Positions 22,286 through 31,811 are shown, numbered from the stretch's first letter. The stretch: 64,000 nt of DNA from Caenibius sp. WL (GCF_019803445.1 NZ_CP081844.1:3389344-3453343), one strand, 5' to 3'. The notes: generated by a model not told the origin, from the sequence alone. Numbers and translations: made by a program.

Positions 22286-23244
22286 CCATGACTCTTGATG
22301 AGCTGCGCGGGCTCACCGATGCCATTCGCGCGGAAGTGGGCAAGGCTGTGATCGGCCAGCAGGATGTGCTGGACCATCTGCTGATCGCACTGGTCAGCCA
22401 CGGCCATATCCTGCTCGAAGGCCCGCCGGGCGTGGCCAAGACGTTCATCGCCCAATGCTTCGCCCGCACGCTGGGGCTGGATTACGGCCGTATCCAGTTC
22501 ACCCCCGATCTGCTGCCGGGCGATATCCTCGGTTCCAACCTGTTCAATTTCCAGACCAGCCAGTTCACGCTGACGCGCGGGCCGATCTTCTGCGAACTGC
22601 TGCTGGCCGACGAAATCAACCGCACCCCGCCCAAGACACAGGCCGCGCTGCTCGAAGCGATGCAGGAACGCAGCGTCACGCTGGACGGCGAACGCCATGC
22701 CCTGCCCGAACGCTTCCTGGTGGTGGCGACGGAAAACCCGATCGAGAATCAGGGCGTCTATCCCCTGCCCGAAGCGCAGCTCGACCGGTTCCTGTTCAAA
22801 CTGCTGGTGCCCTATCCCAGCGCGGAGGAGGAAGCCGCCATCGTCGCGCGGTTCGGCGAACATGGCGGGCCTGCCCGGCCCGAGGATTTCGGCGTCGGCC
22901 CGGTGACCAACGCCGCCGCGCTGGCCGATGCGGTGCAGGCGGTGAAAGCCGTGACCATCGCCCCGGATATCATCGATTATGTCGTTCGGCTGGTGCGCGC
23001 CACCCGCGAAAGCGCCGATCTGGCCAGCGGGGCCAGCCCCCGCGCGGCGGTGATGCTGGCCAATGCCGCGCGCAGCCGCGCCGCGCTGCAAGGGCGCGAC
23101 TATGTCCTGCCCGATGACGTGAAAGCGCTGGCCACCGCCGTGCTGCGCCATCGCCTGCTGCTGTCGCCCGCGGCCGAAATCGAAGGCAAGCAGATCGAAG
23201 TGCTGGTCGCCGAACTGATCGAACGCACCGAAGCGCCGCGCTGA
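22282..23244 (+). CDS. MoxR-family AAA+ ATPase
   Basis: A 320-residue AAA+ ATPase. Walker A is GPPGVAKT (about 53), Walker B LLADEINR (about 113), sensor 1 ATENPIENQG, and the arginine/sensor 2 region follows ASPRAAVMLANAARSRAAL. MoxR proteins act as chaperone-like activators of neighbouring von Willebrand-type or membrane proteins. It overlaps the upstream gene by 4 bp and is followed by its usual DUF58 partner. Confidence 0.93.
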   Translation: MTMTLDELRGLTDAIRAEVGKAVIGQQDVLDHLLIALVSHGHILLEGPPGVAKTFIAQCFARTLGLDYGRIQFTPDLLPGDILGSNLFNFQTSQFTLTRGPIFCELLLADEINRTPPKTQAALLEAMQERSVTLDGERHALPERFLVVATENPIENQGVYPLPEAQLDRFLFKLLVPYPSAEEEAAIVARFGEHGGPARPEDFGVGPVTNAAALADAVQAVKAVTIAPDIIDYVVRLVRATRESADLASGASPRAAVMLANAARSRAALQGRDYVLPDDVKALATAVLRHRLLLSPAAEIEGKQIEVLVAELIERTEAPR

Positions 23245-23263
23245 GACTGGCCTGCACCGCGTC

Positions 23264-24583
23264 ATGATCGTTCCCACCGCCCGCACCGCCACGCTCGCGG
23301 CCCTCGCCGCGCCGCTCGCGCTGGTCGTCGCGGCGGCGGCGCCCGGCGCATGGGTGCTGGTGCCCGCGGCAGGCATGGCGCTGCTCATCCTCGTTCTGCT
23401 CGACGGGCTGATGGCCGGCCGCCTGCGGGATATCACGCTCACCGTGCCCGCCGATGCCGAAGTGGGCGAGCCTCTGCCGATCACCGTGCTGGCCGAAATC
23501 GCCGGGCGGCGAGGCGGCGGGGCGCCGCAAGCTTCCATCCAATGTGATCCGCGCCTTGCCACAGGCGGGCGGGCCGATCTCGCGCTGAATGACGGTGTTT
23601 CCGGCGAGCGTTGGCGCGGGGTGGCCCAAGTGATCCCCAGCCGCCGGGGCACGGGCGCGGTCGAACGGCTGTGGCTGCGCTGGCCCGGGCCGCTTGGCCT
23701 CGCCAGCCAGCAGATAAGCCGCGAACTGGGCGATCAGGTGCGGATATGGCCCGATCTTTCCCCCGTGCGCTCGCCCGCGTTGCAGGTGTTCCTGCGCGAT
23801 GCGCAGTTCGGCCTGATCGCCCGGCGCATCCGCGGCGAAGGCAGCCAGTTCGAATCGCTGGCCGAATACGAACCGGGCATGGACCGGCGGCGCATCGACT
23901 GGAAGACCAGCGCCCGGCAGACCCGGCTGTTCGCCCGCGAATTCGAAAGCGAACGCAACAATCCCATCGTCTTCGCCTTCGATTGCGGGCAGGCGATGTG
24001 CGAACCGATCGACGGCCTGCCCCGGATCGACCGGGCGGTGTCCGCCGCGCTGACCGCATCCTATGTCGCGCTCAAAGGCGGGGATCGCGTCGCGCTGTTC
24101 GGGTTCGCCCGGCAGGTGGAACTGATGACCCCGTTCGTCACCGATGCGCGGGCCTTCCATCGGTTGCAGAGCGCGGCGGCAGGGCTGGACTATCACGCGC
24201 AGGAGCCCAATTTCACACTGGCGCTGGCCACCTTGTCCGCCCGGCTCGAACGGCGTTCGATGATCGTGCTGTTTTCCGACTTTTCCGATCCCACCAGCGC
24301 CGAACTGATGATCGAAAGCGTCAGCCGCCTGGTCCAGCGCCACGTGGTGCTGTTCGTCACTATGGACGATGCGGAACTCGATGCGATGGCGGCGGCCGAT
24401 CCGGCCGATCTCGCCAGGCTGGCCGAAGCGGTCAGCGCCGATACCTTGGCCCGGCAGCGTGCGCTGGTCCTGCAACGGCTGCGCCAGTTGGGGGTCGATG
24501 TGATCGAAGCGCCGTGGGACAAGATCGGCTATCGCCTGATCGACCGCTATCTCGCCATCAAGCGCGCGGGGATTATCGGATGA
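23264..24583 (+). CDS. DUF58 (von Willebrand A-like) protein
   Basis: A 439-residue protein. Two membrane helices (ALAAPLALVVAAAAPGAWVL; AGMALLILVLLDGLMAG) are followed by a beta domain and the DUF58 core GEGSQFESLAEYEPGMDRRR-IDWKTSARQ, then a vWA-like region IVFAFDCGQAMCEPIDG and MIVLFSDFSDPTSAEL. DUF58 proteins are the standard partners of MoxR ATPases. 19 bp after moxR, in the same operon. Confidence 0.92.
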   Translation: MIVPTARTATLAALAAPLALVVAAAAPGAWVLVPAAGMALLILVLLDGLMAGRLRDITLTVPADAEVGEPLPITVLAEIAGRRGGGAPQASIQCDPRLATGGRADLALNDGVSGERWRGVAQVIPSRRGTGAVERLWLRWPGPLGLASQQISRELGDQVRIWPDLSPVRSPALQVFLRDAQFGLIARRIRGEGSQFESLAEYEPGMDRRRIDWKTSARQTRLFAREFESERNNPIVFAFDCGQAMCEPIDGLPRIDRAVSAALTASYVALKGGDRVALFGFARQVELMTPFVTDARAFHRLQSAAAGLDYHAQEPNFTLALATLSARLERRSMIVLFSDFSDPTSAELMIESVSRLVQRHVVLFVTMDDAELDAMAAADPADLARLAEAVSADTLARQRALVLQRLRQLGVDVIEAPWDKIGYRLIDRYLAIKRAGIIG

Positions 24584-24605
24584 CTTCTGACAGGAGCCAA
24601 GACTC

Positions 24606-25670
24606 ATGGCGCTGATCCCGCGTTTTGGCCGCAAAACGGTCGAATCCCCGCCCGATATCGCAGCCGCCGCCTTGCGGTCCGACCGGTTCCGGCTGGAACG
24701 CGAAGGCGACTGGAAACGGCTGGAAACCATCGTGTCGCGGATGGAATCGGGCCGCCTGCGCAAACTGTCCGACGATGACGTGATCGCTCTGCCCGCGCTT
24801 TATCGCACGGCCGCGTCCAGTCTGGCCGTCGCCCGCGAAACCACGCTGGATGCAGCCACGCTGGCCTATCTCGAAGGGCTGGTGCAACGCGCCTGGTTCC
24901 AGGTCTATGGCCCGCGCACCAGCTTCCTCGGCTGGCTGCGCCGGTTCCTCGGCGGCGGGTGGAGCGCCAGCGTGCGCGCCATCGGCCCCGATATCCTGAT
25001 CGCGCTGGCCGCGATGATCGCCGGTACGATCGTCGGCTGGCTGCTCGTCTCATCGGATGTCCAGTGGTATCACGCGCTGGTGCCGGGCGAATACGGCGGC
25101 GAACGCGCACCCGGCGCTTCGGTCGAGGCGCTGCGCGGCACCCTGTTCGACAAGCCGGAGGGGGCCAGTGGCCTGTCGGCCTTCGCGGCCTATCTGTTCA
25201 GCAACAACGCACAGGTGTCGATTCTCGCCTTTTCGCTCGGCTTCGCGTTCGGCGTGCCGTCGATCTTGCTGCTGATCCACAATATGGCGCTGCTCGGCGC
25301 GATGCTGTGGCTCTATCACGATGCCGGGCTGCTGGTGGATTTTATCGCCTGGCTGTCCGTCCACGGCACGACCGAACTGTTCGCGATTCTGCTGGCCGGC
25401 GGCGCGGGCATCCATATCGGCCGTTCCATGGCCTTTCCCGGCAACCGCTCCATCCTTTCGGCCGCGGCTGAAAGCGGGCGCCGCGCCGCGCAGGTGATGA
25501 GCGGGGTCATCATCATGCTGATGATCGCCGCCGTGCTCGAAGGGTTCGCCCGCCAACTGGTCACCGATACCGGCAGCCGCTTCATCATCGGCGGTTTCAT
25601 GCTGGCGGTGTGGCTGGCCTACTTCCTGCTGGTTGGCCGCCGCCTGCCCCCCGCGCGCGGTGAGAGCTGA
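24606..25670 (+). CDS. SpoIIM-like stage II sporulation M family membrane protein
   Basis: A 354-residue integral membrane protein. A soluble helical N-terminus (about 1-110) is followed by five or six helices, including ILIALAAMIAGTIVGWLLVS, ILAFSLGFAFGVPSILLLIH, GTTELFAILLAGGAGIHIGR and VIIMLMIAAVLEGFARQLVT; the HGTTELFAIL motif is typical of the SpoIIM family. Sporulation is not implied in this lineage. The stop is 2 bases before the RDD gene. Confidence 0.9.
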   Translation: MALIPRFGRKTVESPPDIAAAALRSDRFRLEREGDWKRLETIVSRMESGRLRKLSDDDVIALPALYRTAASSLAVARETTLDAATLAYLEGLVQRAWFQVYGPRTSFLGWLRRFLGGGWSASVRAIGPDILIALAAMIAGTIVGWLLVSSDVQWYHALVPGEYGGERAPGASVEALRGTLFDKPEGASGLSAFAAYLFSNNAQVSILAFSLGFAFGVPSILLLIHNMALLGAMLWLYHDAGLLVDFIAWLSVHGTTELFAILLAGGAGIHIGRSMAFPGNRSILSAAAESGRRAAQVMSGVIIMLMIAAVLEGFARQLVTDTGSRFIIGGFMLAVWLAYFLLVGRRLPPARGES

Positions 25671-25672
25671 CC

Positions 25673-26590
25673 ATGGCCACCGCTTCCTCCTATCTCGCGG
25701 CGCAGGCCCGGCGGCGGCGCGAACTGATCACGCCCGAAGGGCTGAGCCTGTCACTGACCGTGGCCGGGCGCGGCGCCCGCTTCGGCGCGTTGATGATCGA
25801 CTACATCATCATCAACGTGATCCTGATCGTGCTGACAGGCTTCCTGCTCTACCTCGCGTTCGGGGTTATCGGGCTGGACCGGGTGAGCGACCCGGAATCC
25901 GCGTTTCAGTCGCTGGAATTCCTCGCGGTGGTCTGGCTCATCGCGATGTTCGTGTTCCGCTATGCCTATTTCCTCTATTTCGAGATCGGCCCGCGCGGGG
26001 CGACCTGGGGCAAGCGGATGCTGGGCATCCGCATCGCGGCGCGCGATGGCGGGCGGCTGACGGCGGAGGCGGTGATCGCGCGCAATCTGCTGCGCGATAT
26101 CGAACTGTTCCTGCCGCTGGTGATGATCGCCGGGGCGCAGAGCGGCGACAGCGGGCTGGCGGGGATGGCGGCGGCGGCGTGGTTCGCCGTTTTCATGCTG
26201 TTCCCCTTCTTCAACAAGGACACGCTGCGCGCGGGCGATCTGATCGCCGGAACCTGGGTGGTGGAAGCACCCCGGCGAAGGCTGGCGCAGACCATGTCGG
26301 TCAGCGAAGCCGCGCGCGGAACCTCGCAGGCGACAGGGGCGAAATACCATTTCGGCGAAGCGGAACTGTCCGTTTACGGGGAATACGAATTGCAGACGCT
26401 GGAACGCGTCCTGCGCGACAATCAGCCCGAATCCATCGTGACCGTGGCCGAAACCATTTGCGCCAAGATCGGATGGAGCGCAGGACAAGGGGACGAACGC
26501 GCTTTCCTCGAAGCCTACTACACGCAGTTGCGGGCCCGGCTGGAGCGCGACATGCGCTTCGGCAAACGCAAGGCCGACAAGAATTCCTGA
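25673..26590 (+). CDS. RDD family membrane protein
   Basis: A 305-residue protein with an RDD domain: GARFGALMIDYIIINVILIV (the first R-D region), two to three further helices, and GATWGKRMLGIRIAARDGG with RNLLRDIELF (second motif). The C-terminal 100 residues are soluble and acidic/helical. RDD proteins are membrane proteins often found beside the DUF58/SpoIIM cluster. Last clear member of the cluster. Confidence 0.9.
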   Translation: MATASSYLAAQARRRRELITPEGLSLSLTVAGRGARFGALMIDYIIINVILIVLTGFLLYLAFGVIGLDRVSDPESAFQSLEFLAVVWLIAMFVFRYAYFLYFEIGPRGATWGKRMLGIRIAARDGGRLTAEAVIARNLLRDIELFLPLVMIAGAQSGDSGLAGMAAAAWFAVFMLFPFFNKDTLRAGDLIAGTWVVEAPRRRLAQTMSVSEAARGTSQATGAKYHFGEAELSVYGEYELQTLERVLRDNQPESIVTVAETICAKIGWSAGQGDERAFLEAYYTQLRARLERDMRFGKRKADKNS

Positions 26591-26599
26591 GGCACTGAC

Positions 26600-27496
26600 A
26601 TGATCGAGATAAACCGCCGCAACGCCATGCTCAGCCTTGCCGCGCTGGGCCTGTCCGCATGCATGCGGGTGGAAGACGATCTCGATTGGCGCCAGCGGCT
26701 GCGCGACATCGAACGGGCGGCGGGCGGCACGCTCGGGGCCTATCTGCTGGACACCGCCAGCGGGCAGGGCATCGGCTGGCGGGAAGAGGAACGCTTCGCC
26801 CATTGTTCCTCTTTCAAGCTCTCGCTCGCCGCGCTGGCGCTCAGCCTGCAGGAACGGGGGGAACTCTCGCTGACCGAACCGATCGCCTATGGCGAGGCGG
26901 ACCTGCTGCATCACTCCCCCGTCACCAGCGAACGGCTTGCCACGGGTAGCATGACGATCGGCGAACTGGCGCAGGCCACGCTCGTCACCAGCGACAATGC
27001 CGCCGCCAATCTCCTGCTGCGCCGCTTCGGCGGAACCGAAGCGCTCACCGGGTTCTGGCGCAAGCTGGGCGACGATGTCAGCCGTCTCGACCGGTACGAG
27101 CCCGAACTGAACGATGTGCCGAAAGGCGAACTGCGCGATACCACCACGCCCATCGCCATGGCCCAGACGCTCGCCCGGCTGCTGACCGGCAAAGTTCTGG
27201 GCGAAGCGGCGCGCGACACGCTGGAACGCTGGACGATGGAAGTGCAGACGGGCAGCAGGCGTCTGCGCGCCGGGCTTCCCGCCGGGTGGCGCGCGGGCGA
27301 CAAGACGGGCACCGGCGTCAATCCCACCAACGCCACTTATGTCGATATCGGCTGGTTCGTGCCCCCTTCGGGCCGGACCATCGTCGTCACCGGCTATTTC
27401 CGCCCTTCCCGGATCATCGAACCGACAGACCCGGCGGCGGAGAAAGTGCTGGCCGATCTGGGCGCCGTCGCCGCCGACTGGGCCCGGCGCGCCTGA
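26600..27496 (+). CDS. Class A beta-lactamase (putative lipoprotein)
   Basis: A 298-residue serine beta-lactamase with all catalytic motifs: Ser70-x-x-Lys73 (SSFK), SDN at 131-133, Glu167-x-x-x-Asn171 (EPELN) in the omega loop, and KTG at 235-237. The signal region has twin arginines (NRRNAML) and a lipobox LSAC (Cys21), so it may be Tat-exported and anchored in a membrane. It sits 9 bp after the RDD gene and 2 bp before the GNAT gene, with no mobile-element signs, so it looks like a chromosomal housekeeping copy. Hydrolysis spectrum cannot be told. Confidence 0.92.
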   Translation: MIEINRRNAMLSLAALGLSACMRVEDDLDWRQRLRDIERAAGGTLGAYLLDTASGQGIGWREEERFAHCSSFKLSLAALALSLQERGELSLTEPIAYGEADLLHHSPVTSERLATGSMTIGELAQATLVTSDNAAANLLLRRFGGTEALTGFWRKLGDDVSRLDRYEPELNDVPKGELRDTTTPIAMAQTLARLLTGKVLGEAARDTLERWTMEVQTGSRRLRAGLPAGWRAGDKTGTGVNPTNATYVDIGWFVPPSGRTIVVTGYFRPSRIIEPTDPAAEKVLADLGAVAADWARRA

Positions 27497-27498
27497 CC

Positions 27499-28014
27499 AT
27501 GATTCTTCGTGTCCCCGATGCCGCGGATATTCCGGCGCTGGCCAGGTTTGCGCGCACATCTTTTATCAGCAAGTTCGGCCATCTCTACCAGCCGGAAGAC
27601 CTGACCGCATTTCTGCAGGAGGCATTCTCCGAAGCGGCCATCGCCGCCGAACTGGCCGATCCGCAGCGGCGCTACTGTCTGGCCGTGGACGAAGCCGGGC
27701 AGCTCGGCGGCTATTGCAAGATCGCGCTGGACACCGGGTTTCCCGATCATGTCCGCGGCCGCGTGCCGATGGAACTGAAACAGCTCTACACCGATCCCGA
27801 ACGGACCGGGCAAGGCATCGGCGCCCTGCTGATGGATTGGGCGATGGCCCAATTCCGGGCCGAAGGGGGCGATGAAGTCCACCTTTCCGTGTGGAGCGAG
27901 AATTTCGGCGCGCAGCGTTTCTATGCCCGCTACGGCTTCACGAAAGTGGCCGATGTCGTTTTCATGGTGGGCAACCATCGCGATCACGACCTGCTTTACG
28001 CCCGGATGCTCTGA
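27499..28014 (+). CDS. GNAT family N-acetyltransferase
   Basis: A 171-residue GNAT enzyme. Acetyl-CoA binding is at [20 protein letters not shown] (Q/R-x-x-G-x-G/A motif) and the C-terminal strand is [20 protein letters not shown]. The acceptor is unknown. The ATG at 27499 is 2 bases after the beta-lactamase stop, so the two are cotranscribed; acetylation of a peptidoglycan or drug-like substrate would be only a guess. Confidence 0.9.
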   Translation: MILRVPDAADIPALARFARTSFISKFGHLYQPEDLTAFLQEAFSEAAIAAELADPQRRYCLAVDEAGQLGGYCKIALDTGFPDHVRGRVPMELKQLYTDPERTGQGIGALLMDWAMAQFRAEGGDEVHLSVWSENFGAQRFYARYGFTKVADVVFMVGNHRDHDLLYARML

Positions 28015-28064
28015 TTCCGTTTCGGTCATTGTCCGGCGGGCCCGAACCGCCTATATCGCGCGCC

Positions 28065-29198
28065 ATGTCTTCCGTACGCCCCTGGCGCGACATCATGCGC
28101 CGCGAAAGCCGCCAGATCATGGTCGGCAATGTGCCCGTCGGCGGCGATGCCCCGATCACGGTCCAGACGATGACCAACACCCCGACATCGGACGCGGCGG
28201 CAACGATCGACCAGATCCGCCGGTGCGAAGATGCCGGGGCGGACCTGCTCCGCGTTTCCTGCCCGGACGAGGAAAGCACCGCCGCGTTCCGCGCCATCGC
28301 CCGCGCGGCGCGGGTGCCGCTGATCGCGGATATCCATTTCCACTACAAACGCGCGCTGGAAGCAGCCGATGCGGGCGCGGCGTGCCTGCGGATCAATCCC
28401 GGCAATATCGGCAGCAGCGACCGCGTGGCCGAAGTGGTGCGCGCGGCCAAGGCCAACGGCTGCGCCATCCGGATCGGCGTCAACGCGGGCAGCCTGGAAA
28501 AGGACCTGCTGGAAAAGTACGGCGAACCCTGCCCCGAAGCGCTGGTCGAAAGCGCGCTCGACCATATCAAGCTGCTGCAGGATCACGATTTTCACGAATA
28601 CAAGGTGGCGGTGAAAGCCAGCGACGTGTTTCTGGCCGTGGCCGCCTATCAGGGGCTGGCCGATGCGGTCGATTGCCCGCTCCACCTCGGCATCACCGAA
28701 GCGGGCGGCCTGATCGGCGGCACGGTGAAAAGCTCCATCGGCATCGGCAATCTGCTGTGGGCCGGCATCGGCGACACGATCCGTGTTTCGCTCTCGGCCG
28801 AACCGGAAGAAGAAGTGCGCGTCGGCTTCGAGATCCTCAAAAGCCTAGGGCTCAGGACGCGCGGCGTGCGCGTCGTCTCCTGCCCGTCCTGCGCGCGGCA
28901 GGGTTTCGATGTGATCCGCACCGTGGCCGCGCTCGAAGAACGGCTGCAGCATATCAAGACCCCGCTTTCGCTCTCCGTCCTCGGCTGTGTGGTCAATGGG
29001 CCGGGCGAGGCGCGGGAAACCGATATCGGCATCACCGGCGGCGGCAACGGCAAGCACATGGTCTATCTCTCGGGCGTGACCGATCATCACGTGGAAAGCG
29101 AAGCCATGCTCGATCACATCGTCGCGCTGGTGGAAGCGAAAGCCGCCGAAATCGAAGCGCAGAGCGCGGGCGAACTGGCGGCGGCAGGCGCGGCATAA
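28065..29198 (+). CDS. ispG: (E)-4-hydroxy-3-methylbut-2-enyl-diphosphate synthase
   Basis: A 377-residue enzyme of the MEP isoprenoid pathway converting MEcPP to HMBPP with a [4Fe-4S] cluster. N-terminal TIM-barrel: [55 protein letters not shown]-terminal ferredoxin-like part: cluster cysteines in [11 protein letters not shown] and [11 protein letters not shown]. The compact form lacks the large insert of plant enzymes. The C-terminus has a 20-residue Ala/Glu tail. Confidence 0.96.
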   Translation: MSSVRPWRDIMRRESRQIMVGNVPVGGDAPITVQTMTNTPTSDAAATIDQIRRCEDAGADLLRVSCPDEESTAAFRAIARAARVPLIADIHFHYKRALEAADAGAACLRINPGNIGSSDRVAEVVRAAKANGCAIRIGVNAGSLEKDLLEKYGEPCPEALVESALDHIKLLQDHDFHEYKVAVKASDVFLAVAAYQGLADAVDCPLHLGITEAGGLIGGTVKSSIGIGNLLWAGIGDTIRVSLSAEPEEEVRVGFEILKSLGLRTRGVRVVSCPSCARQGFDVIRTVAALEERLQHIKTPLSLSVLGCVVNGPGEARETDIGITGGGNGKHMVYLSGVTDHHVESEAMLDHIVALVEAKAAEIEAQSAGELAAAGAA

Positions 29199-29201
29199 GC
29201 C

Positions 29202-30119
29202 GTGCCCGCACGCCACGGCCTGCCCCCGCTGCACCTTCTGCTCGCCATCGCCGTCATGGTGGTGTGGGGCACCAATTTCGTGGTCATCAAGCTGGCGCTG
29301 GCGCATCTGCCGCCCCTGACTTTCGCATTGCTGCGGTTCGTCTTCGTCTTTTTCCCGCTGGCTTTCTTCCTGCCCCGCCCGAATGCCTCGTGGCGCAATC
29401 TCGCGGTTTATGGGGTGCTGATCGGCGCGGGCCAGTTCGGCATCATGTTCACCGCCCTGCGCACGGAGATCACCCCCGGCCTCGCTTCGCTGGTGGTGCA
29501 GGTGCAGGTGTTCTTCACCATCGGCCTGGCGATGTGGATGACAGGCGAAAAGGTCGCGCGCTATCAGATCGTGGCGCTGCTGTTGGCCACATCGGGCCTC
29601 GCCACTATCGCGCTCCATACCGATGGCAGCGCGACACCGCTGGGTCTGGGGCTGGTGCTTCTCGCCGCGATGAGCTGGGCGGGAGGGAATATGGCCGCAC
29701 GGCAGGCCGCGCCCGCCAACATGCTGTCCTATGTCGTCTGGTCAGCGCTGTTCGCCATTCCGCCGCTGGCGCTGTTCGCGCTGATTCTCGAAGGGCCGGA
29801 GGCGATGCTCCGCGGAATCAGGGCCGCGGACGGGTGGACCTGGGGCGCCGTCGCCTGGCAATCGGTCGGCAACACGATGTTCGGCTATGTCGCATGGGGC
29901 TGGCTGCTCAATCGCCATCCGGCGGCAGCGGTCGCGCCGATGGCGCTGCTCGTGCCGGTTTTCGGAATGGGCGCCTCCGCCCTGTTCCTGAACGAGCCGC
30001 TTCAGCCTTGGAAGCTGACTGCTTTTGCGCTGGTCATGGCCGGGCTGACGCTGGGCATGTTGTGGCCGCGCGTCCGGGCGCGGCTCATGCCCGGCACTCT
30101 CCCGTCAAGTCCATCTTAA
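29202..30119 (+). CDS. EamA/DMT-family exporter
   Basis: A 305-residue, ten-helix drug/metabolite transporter with two EamA repeats: LLLAIAVMVVWGTNFVVIKL opens the first, LVLLAAMSWAGGNMAARQAA the second, and PMALLVPVFGMGASALFLNE is the usual late helix. Starts with GTG 3 bases after ispG, so probably cotranscribed with it. Probable amino acid or metabolite export; substrate unknown. Confidence 0.88.
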   Translation: MPARHGLPPLHLLLAIAVMVVWGTNFVVIKLALAHLPPLTFALLRFVFVFFPLAFFLPRPNASWRNLAVYGVLIGAGQFGIMFTALRTEITPGLASLVVQVQVFFTIGLAMWMTGEKVARYQIVALLLATSGLATIALHTDGSATPLGLGLVLLAAMSWAGGNMAARQAAPANMLSYVVWSALFAIPPLALFALILEGPEAMLRGIRAADGWTWGAVAWQSVGNTMFGYVAWGWLLNRHPAAAVAPMALLVPVFGMGASALFLNEPLQPWKLTAFALVMAGLTLGMLWPRVRARLMPGTLPSSPS

Positions 30120-30167
30120 CCATGCCGGTTCACCCAAAATCCGCCTCGCCATGTCTATGATCCCCTC

Positions 30168-31118
30168 ATGCTGACTCGTTATCTCCCATATCGTTGGCGC
30201 ACTCGCCTGGCGATACGCCGCCACAACCGCGCCATCCGCGCGATTCTGGACACGCCGCCGATCGTTCCGGCCGACGATGGGCTGGTGCTGTTTTCGATGA
30301 TCGGCACGGCGGTGCTCCGCCCCTATCTGGTGGCGGTCAAATCGCTGTGGCGCCAGTTGCAGCGCGGACGGGTGGTGATCCTCGATGACGGAACGCTGAC
30401 CGCCGACGACAAGGCCGTGCTGGCGCACCATTGCGGCAATCCCGAAATCATCCCCATCGCCTCCGTGCGGACAGGCGAATTTCCGCAGGGCGGGACCTGG
30501 GAACGGCTGCTGACCATTCTCGATCGCCGCACCAGCGAATACTGGCTGCAACTGGACAGCGACACGGTGACTCTAGGGCCCATCCCCGAAGTGGAGCAGG
30601 CGATTGCGGCCAATCGCAGTTTCACCCTGCTGGGCGGTTCCGATGCCGAAATCGGGGCGCTGCCTCTCGCCGATATCGCCGCGCGCCTCTATCCGCAGGG
30701 CCCGCAGGACGATGGGCACATCCAGACCCGCGTCGAATCCCGCATGGGCCTGATGCAGGGCAATCCGGGCTGGCGCTATATCCGTGGCTGCTCCGGCTTT
30801 GCCGGGTTCGCCGCCGGCAATGCGGGCCGCAGCCTGGCGGGCGCGTTTCTGGCCGAACTGAAACGGCAGATCGGCGAACAGGGCGCGACCATCTGGGGCA
30901 CCGAACAGATCACCTCCAGCTTCCTTGTCGCCAACGAACCCGCGCCGGTGCTGTTGCCGTCCGCGCGGTATCTCAATTACTGGGGCGCCCCCTGGAATGG
31001 CGACGCGGGCTTCGTCCATTTCGTCGGCACGCATCGCTATGACCACGGGTGCTACGCCGAGCAGAGCCGCGCCCTGATCGCAGCCCTCCAGACGGATCGC
31101 ACGCGGGCCGAAACGTGA
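30168..31118 (+). CDS. GT-A-like nucleotide-sugar transferase family protein
   Basis: A 316-residue soluble protein. The order of elements fits a GT-A Rossmann fold: LVLFSMIGTAVLRPYLVAVKSL, VVILDDGTLTADDKAVLAHH, then EYWLQLDSDTVTLGPIPEV with a DSD (DxD-type metal site) near residue 129, and a late HFVGTHRYDHGCYAE. I recognise no named enzyme. It stands alone among unrelated genes. Confidence 0.6.
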   Translation: MLTRYLPYRWRTRLAIRRHNRAIRAILDTPPIVPADDGLVLFSMIGTAVLRPYLVAVKSLWRQLQRGRVVILDDGTLTADDKAVLAHHCGNPEIIPIASVRTGEFPQGGTWERLLTILDRRTSEYWLQLDSDTVTLGPIPEVEQAIAANRSFTLLGGSDAEIGALPLADIAARLYPQGPQDDGHIQTRVESRMGLMQGNPGWRYIRGCSGFAGFAAGNAGRSLAGAFLAELKRQIGEQGATIWGTEQITSSFLVANEPAPVLLPSARYLNYWGAPWNGDAGFVHFVGTHRYDHGCYAEQSRALIAALQTDRTRAET

Positions 31119-31156
31119 GCTGTTAAGCCCGCAAAGGCTGGAAATTCGGGCCATTC

Positions 31157-31182
31157 GCCTCTATATATAAGAGACTAGAGGC
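31157..31182 (+). promoter_or_regulatory. 5' hairpin covering the ribosome binding site
   Basis: GCCTCTA-tatataagagac-TAGAGGC forms a perfect 7-bp stem 5 bases before the ATG at 31188. The right arm contains GAGG, the only ribosome binding site of the L,D-transpeptidase gene, so folding would block translation. TATATATA in the loop may be part of a promoter instead. Confidence 0.45.
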
Positions 31183-31187
31183 GGATC

Positions 31188-31811
31188 ATGACCGGACGGA
31201 TGGACAGGCGGAATTTTCTCGGATCGGCGTCGCTCGCCGTGGCGGGCGCAGCGCTCCCCACGCGCGTGTTCGCGCAGGCTTCACCCGCCAGCGCGCGCGA
31301 CCGGGCGATCCTCGCCATCGCCAGGCGCGAGATCGATCGGGCGGGAAGCGTGCTCTGGCGCAGGGATATTGCCGCCGTCGCCGATTTCGGCGTCGCATCC
31401 GGCTTGCCCCGATTTCATTTCGCCAATCTGGAAAACGGCACCGTGCGCAGTTTCCTGGTCACGCATGGCAAAGGCTCGGACCCGGCCCATACCGGTTATC
31501 TGGAATCTTTCTCCAACGTCCCGGGCTCCAACGCCACCAGCCGCGGCGCTTTCATCACCTGGGAATGGTACACCGGCCGTTATGGCACCTCGATCCGCCT
31601 CGGCGGGCTCGATCCCGACAATTCCAATGCGCTGGAACGCGCCATTGTGATGCATTCGGCCGCCTATGCGACGCCGGAACACGTCGCCCGGTGGGGCAAG
31701 CTCGGCCGGTCCGACGGGTGTTTCGCCATGGGGCCGGGCGATTTCAACGAAGCCTTGTGGCATCTTTCGGGCGGCCGCCTGCTTTACGCCGACAGGCTCG
31801 GGCTGGTCTGA
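31188..31811 (+). CDS. Secreted L,D-transpeptidase catalytic domain protein
   Basis: A 207-residue protein with a twin-arginine signal (MDRRNFLGSASLAVAGAALP; cleavage near VFAQ). The mature part matches the murein L,D-transpeptidase catalytic family related to YkuD: FHFANLENGTVRSFLVTHGK, then IVMHSAAYATPEH and the catalytic GRSDGCFAM (His and Cys). It would cross-link or modify peptidoglycan in the periplasm. ATG 31188 or 31200. Converges with a second L,D-transpeptidase gene. Confidence 0.85.
   Translation: MTGRMDRRNFLGSASLAVAGAALPTRVFAQASPASARDRAILAIARREIDRAGSVLWRRDIAAVADFGVASGLPRFHFANLENGTVRSFLVTHGKGSDPAHTGYLESFSNVPGSNATSRGAFITWEWYTGRYGTSIRLGGLDPDNSNALERAIVMHSAAYATPEHVARWGKLGRSDGCFAMGPGDFNEALWHLSGGRLLYADRLGLV

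Noticed and set aside
24606..25670. Sporulation gene
   Set aside because: The SpoIIM family is widespread in non-spore-formers; the neighbours are MoxR/DUF58 genes and the lineage does not sporulate.
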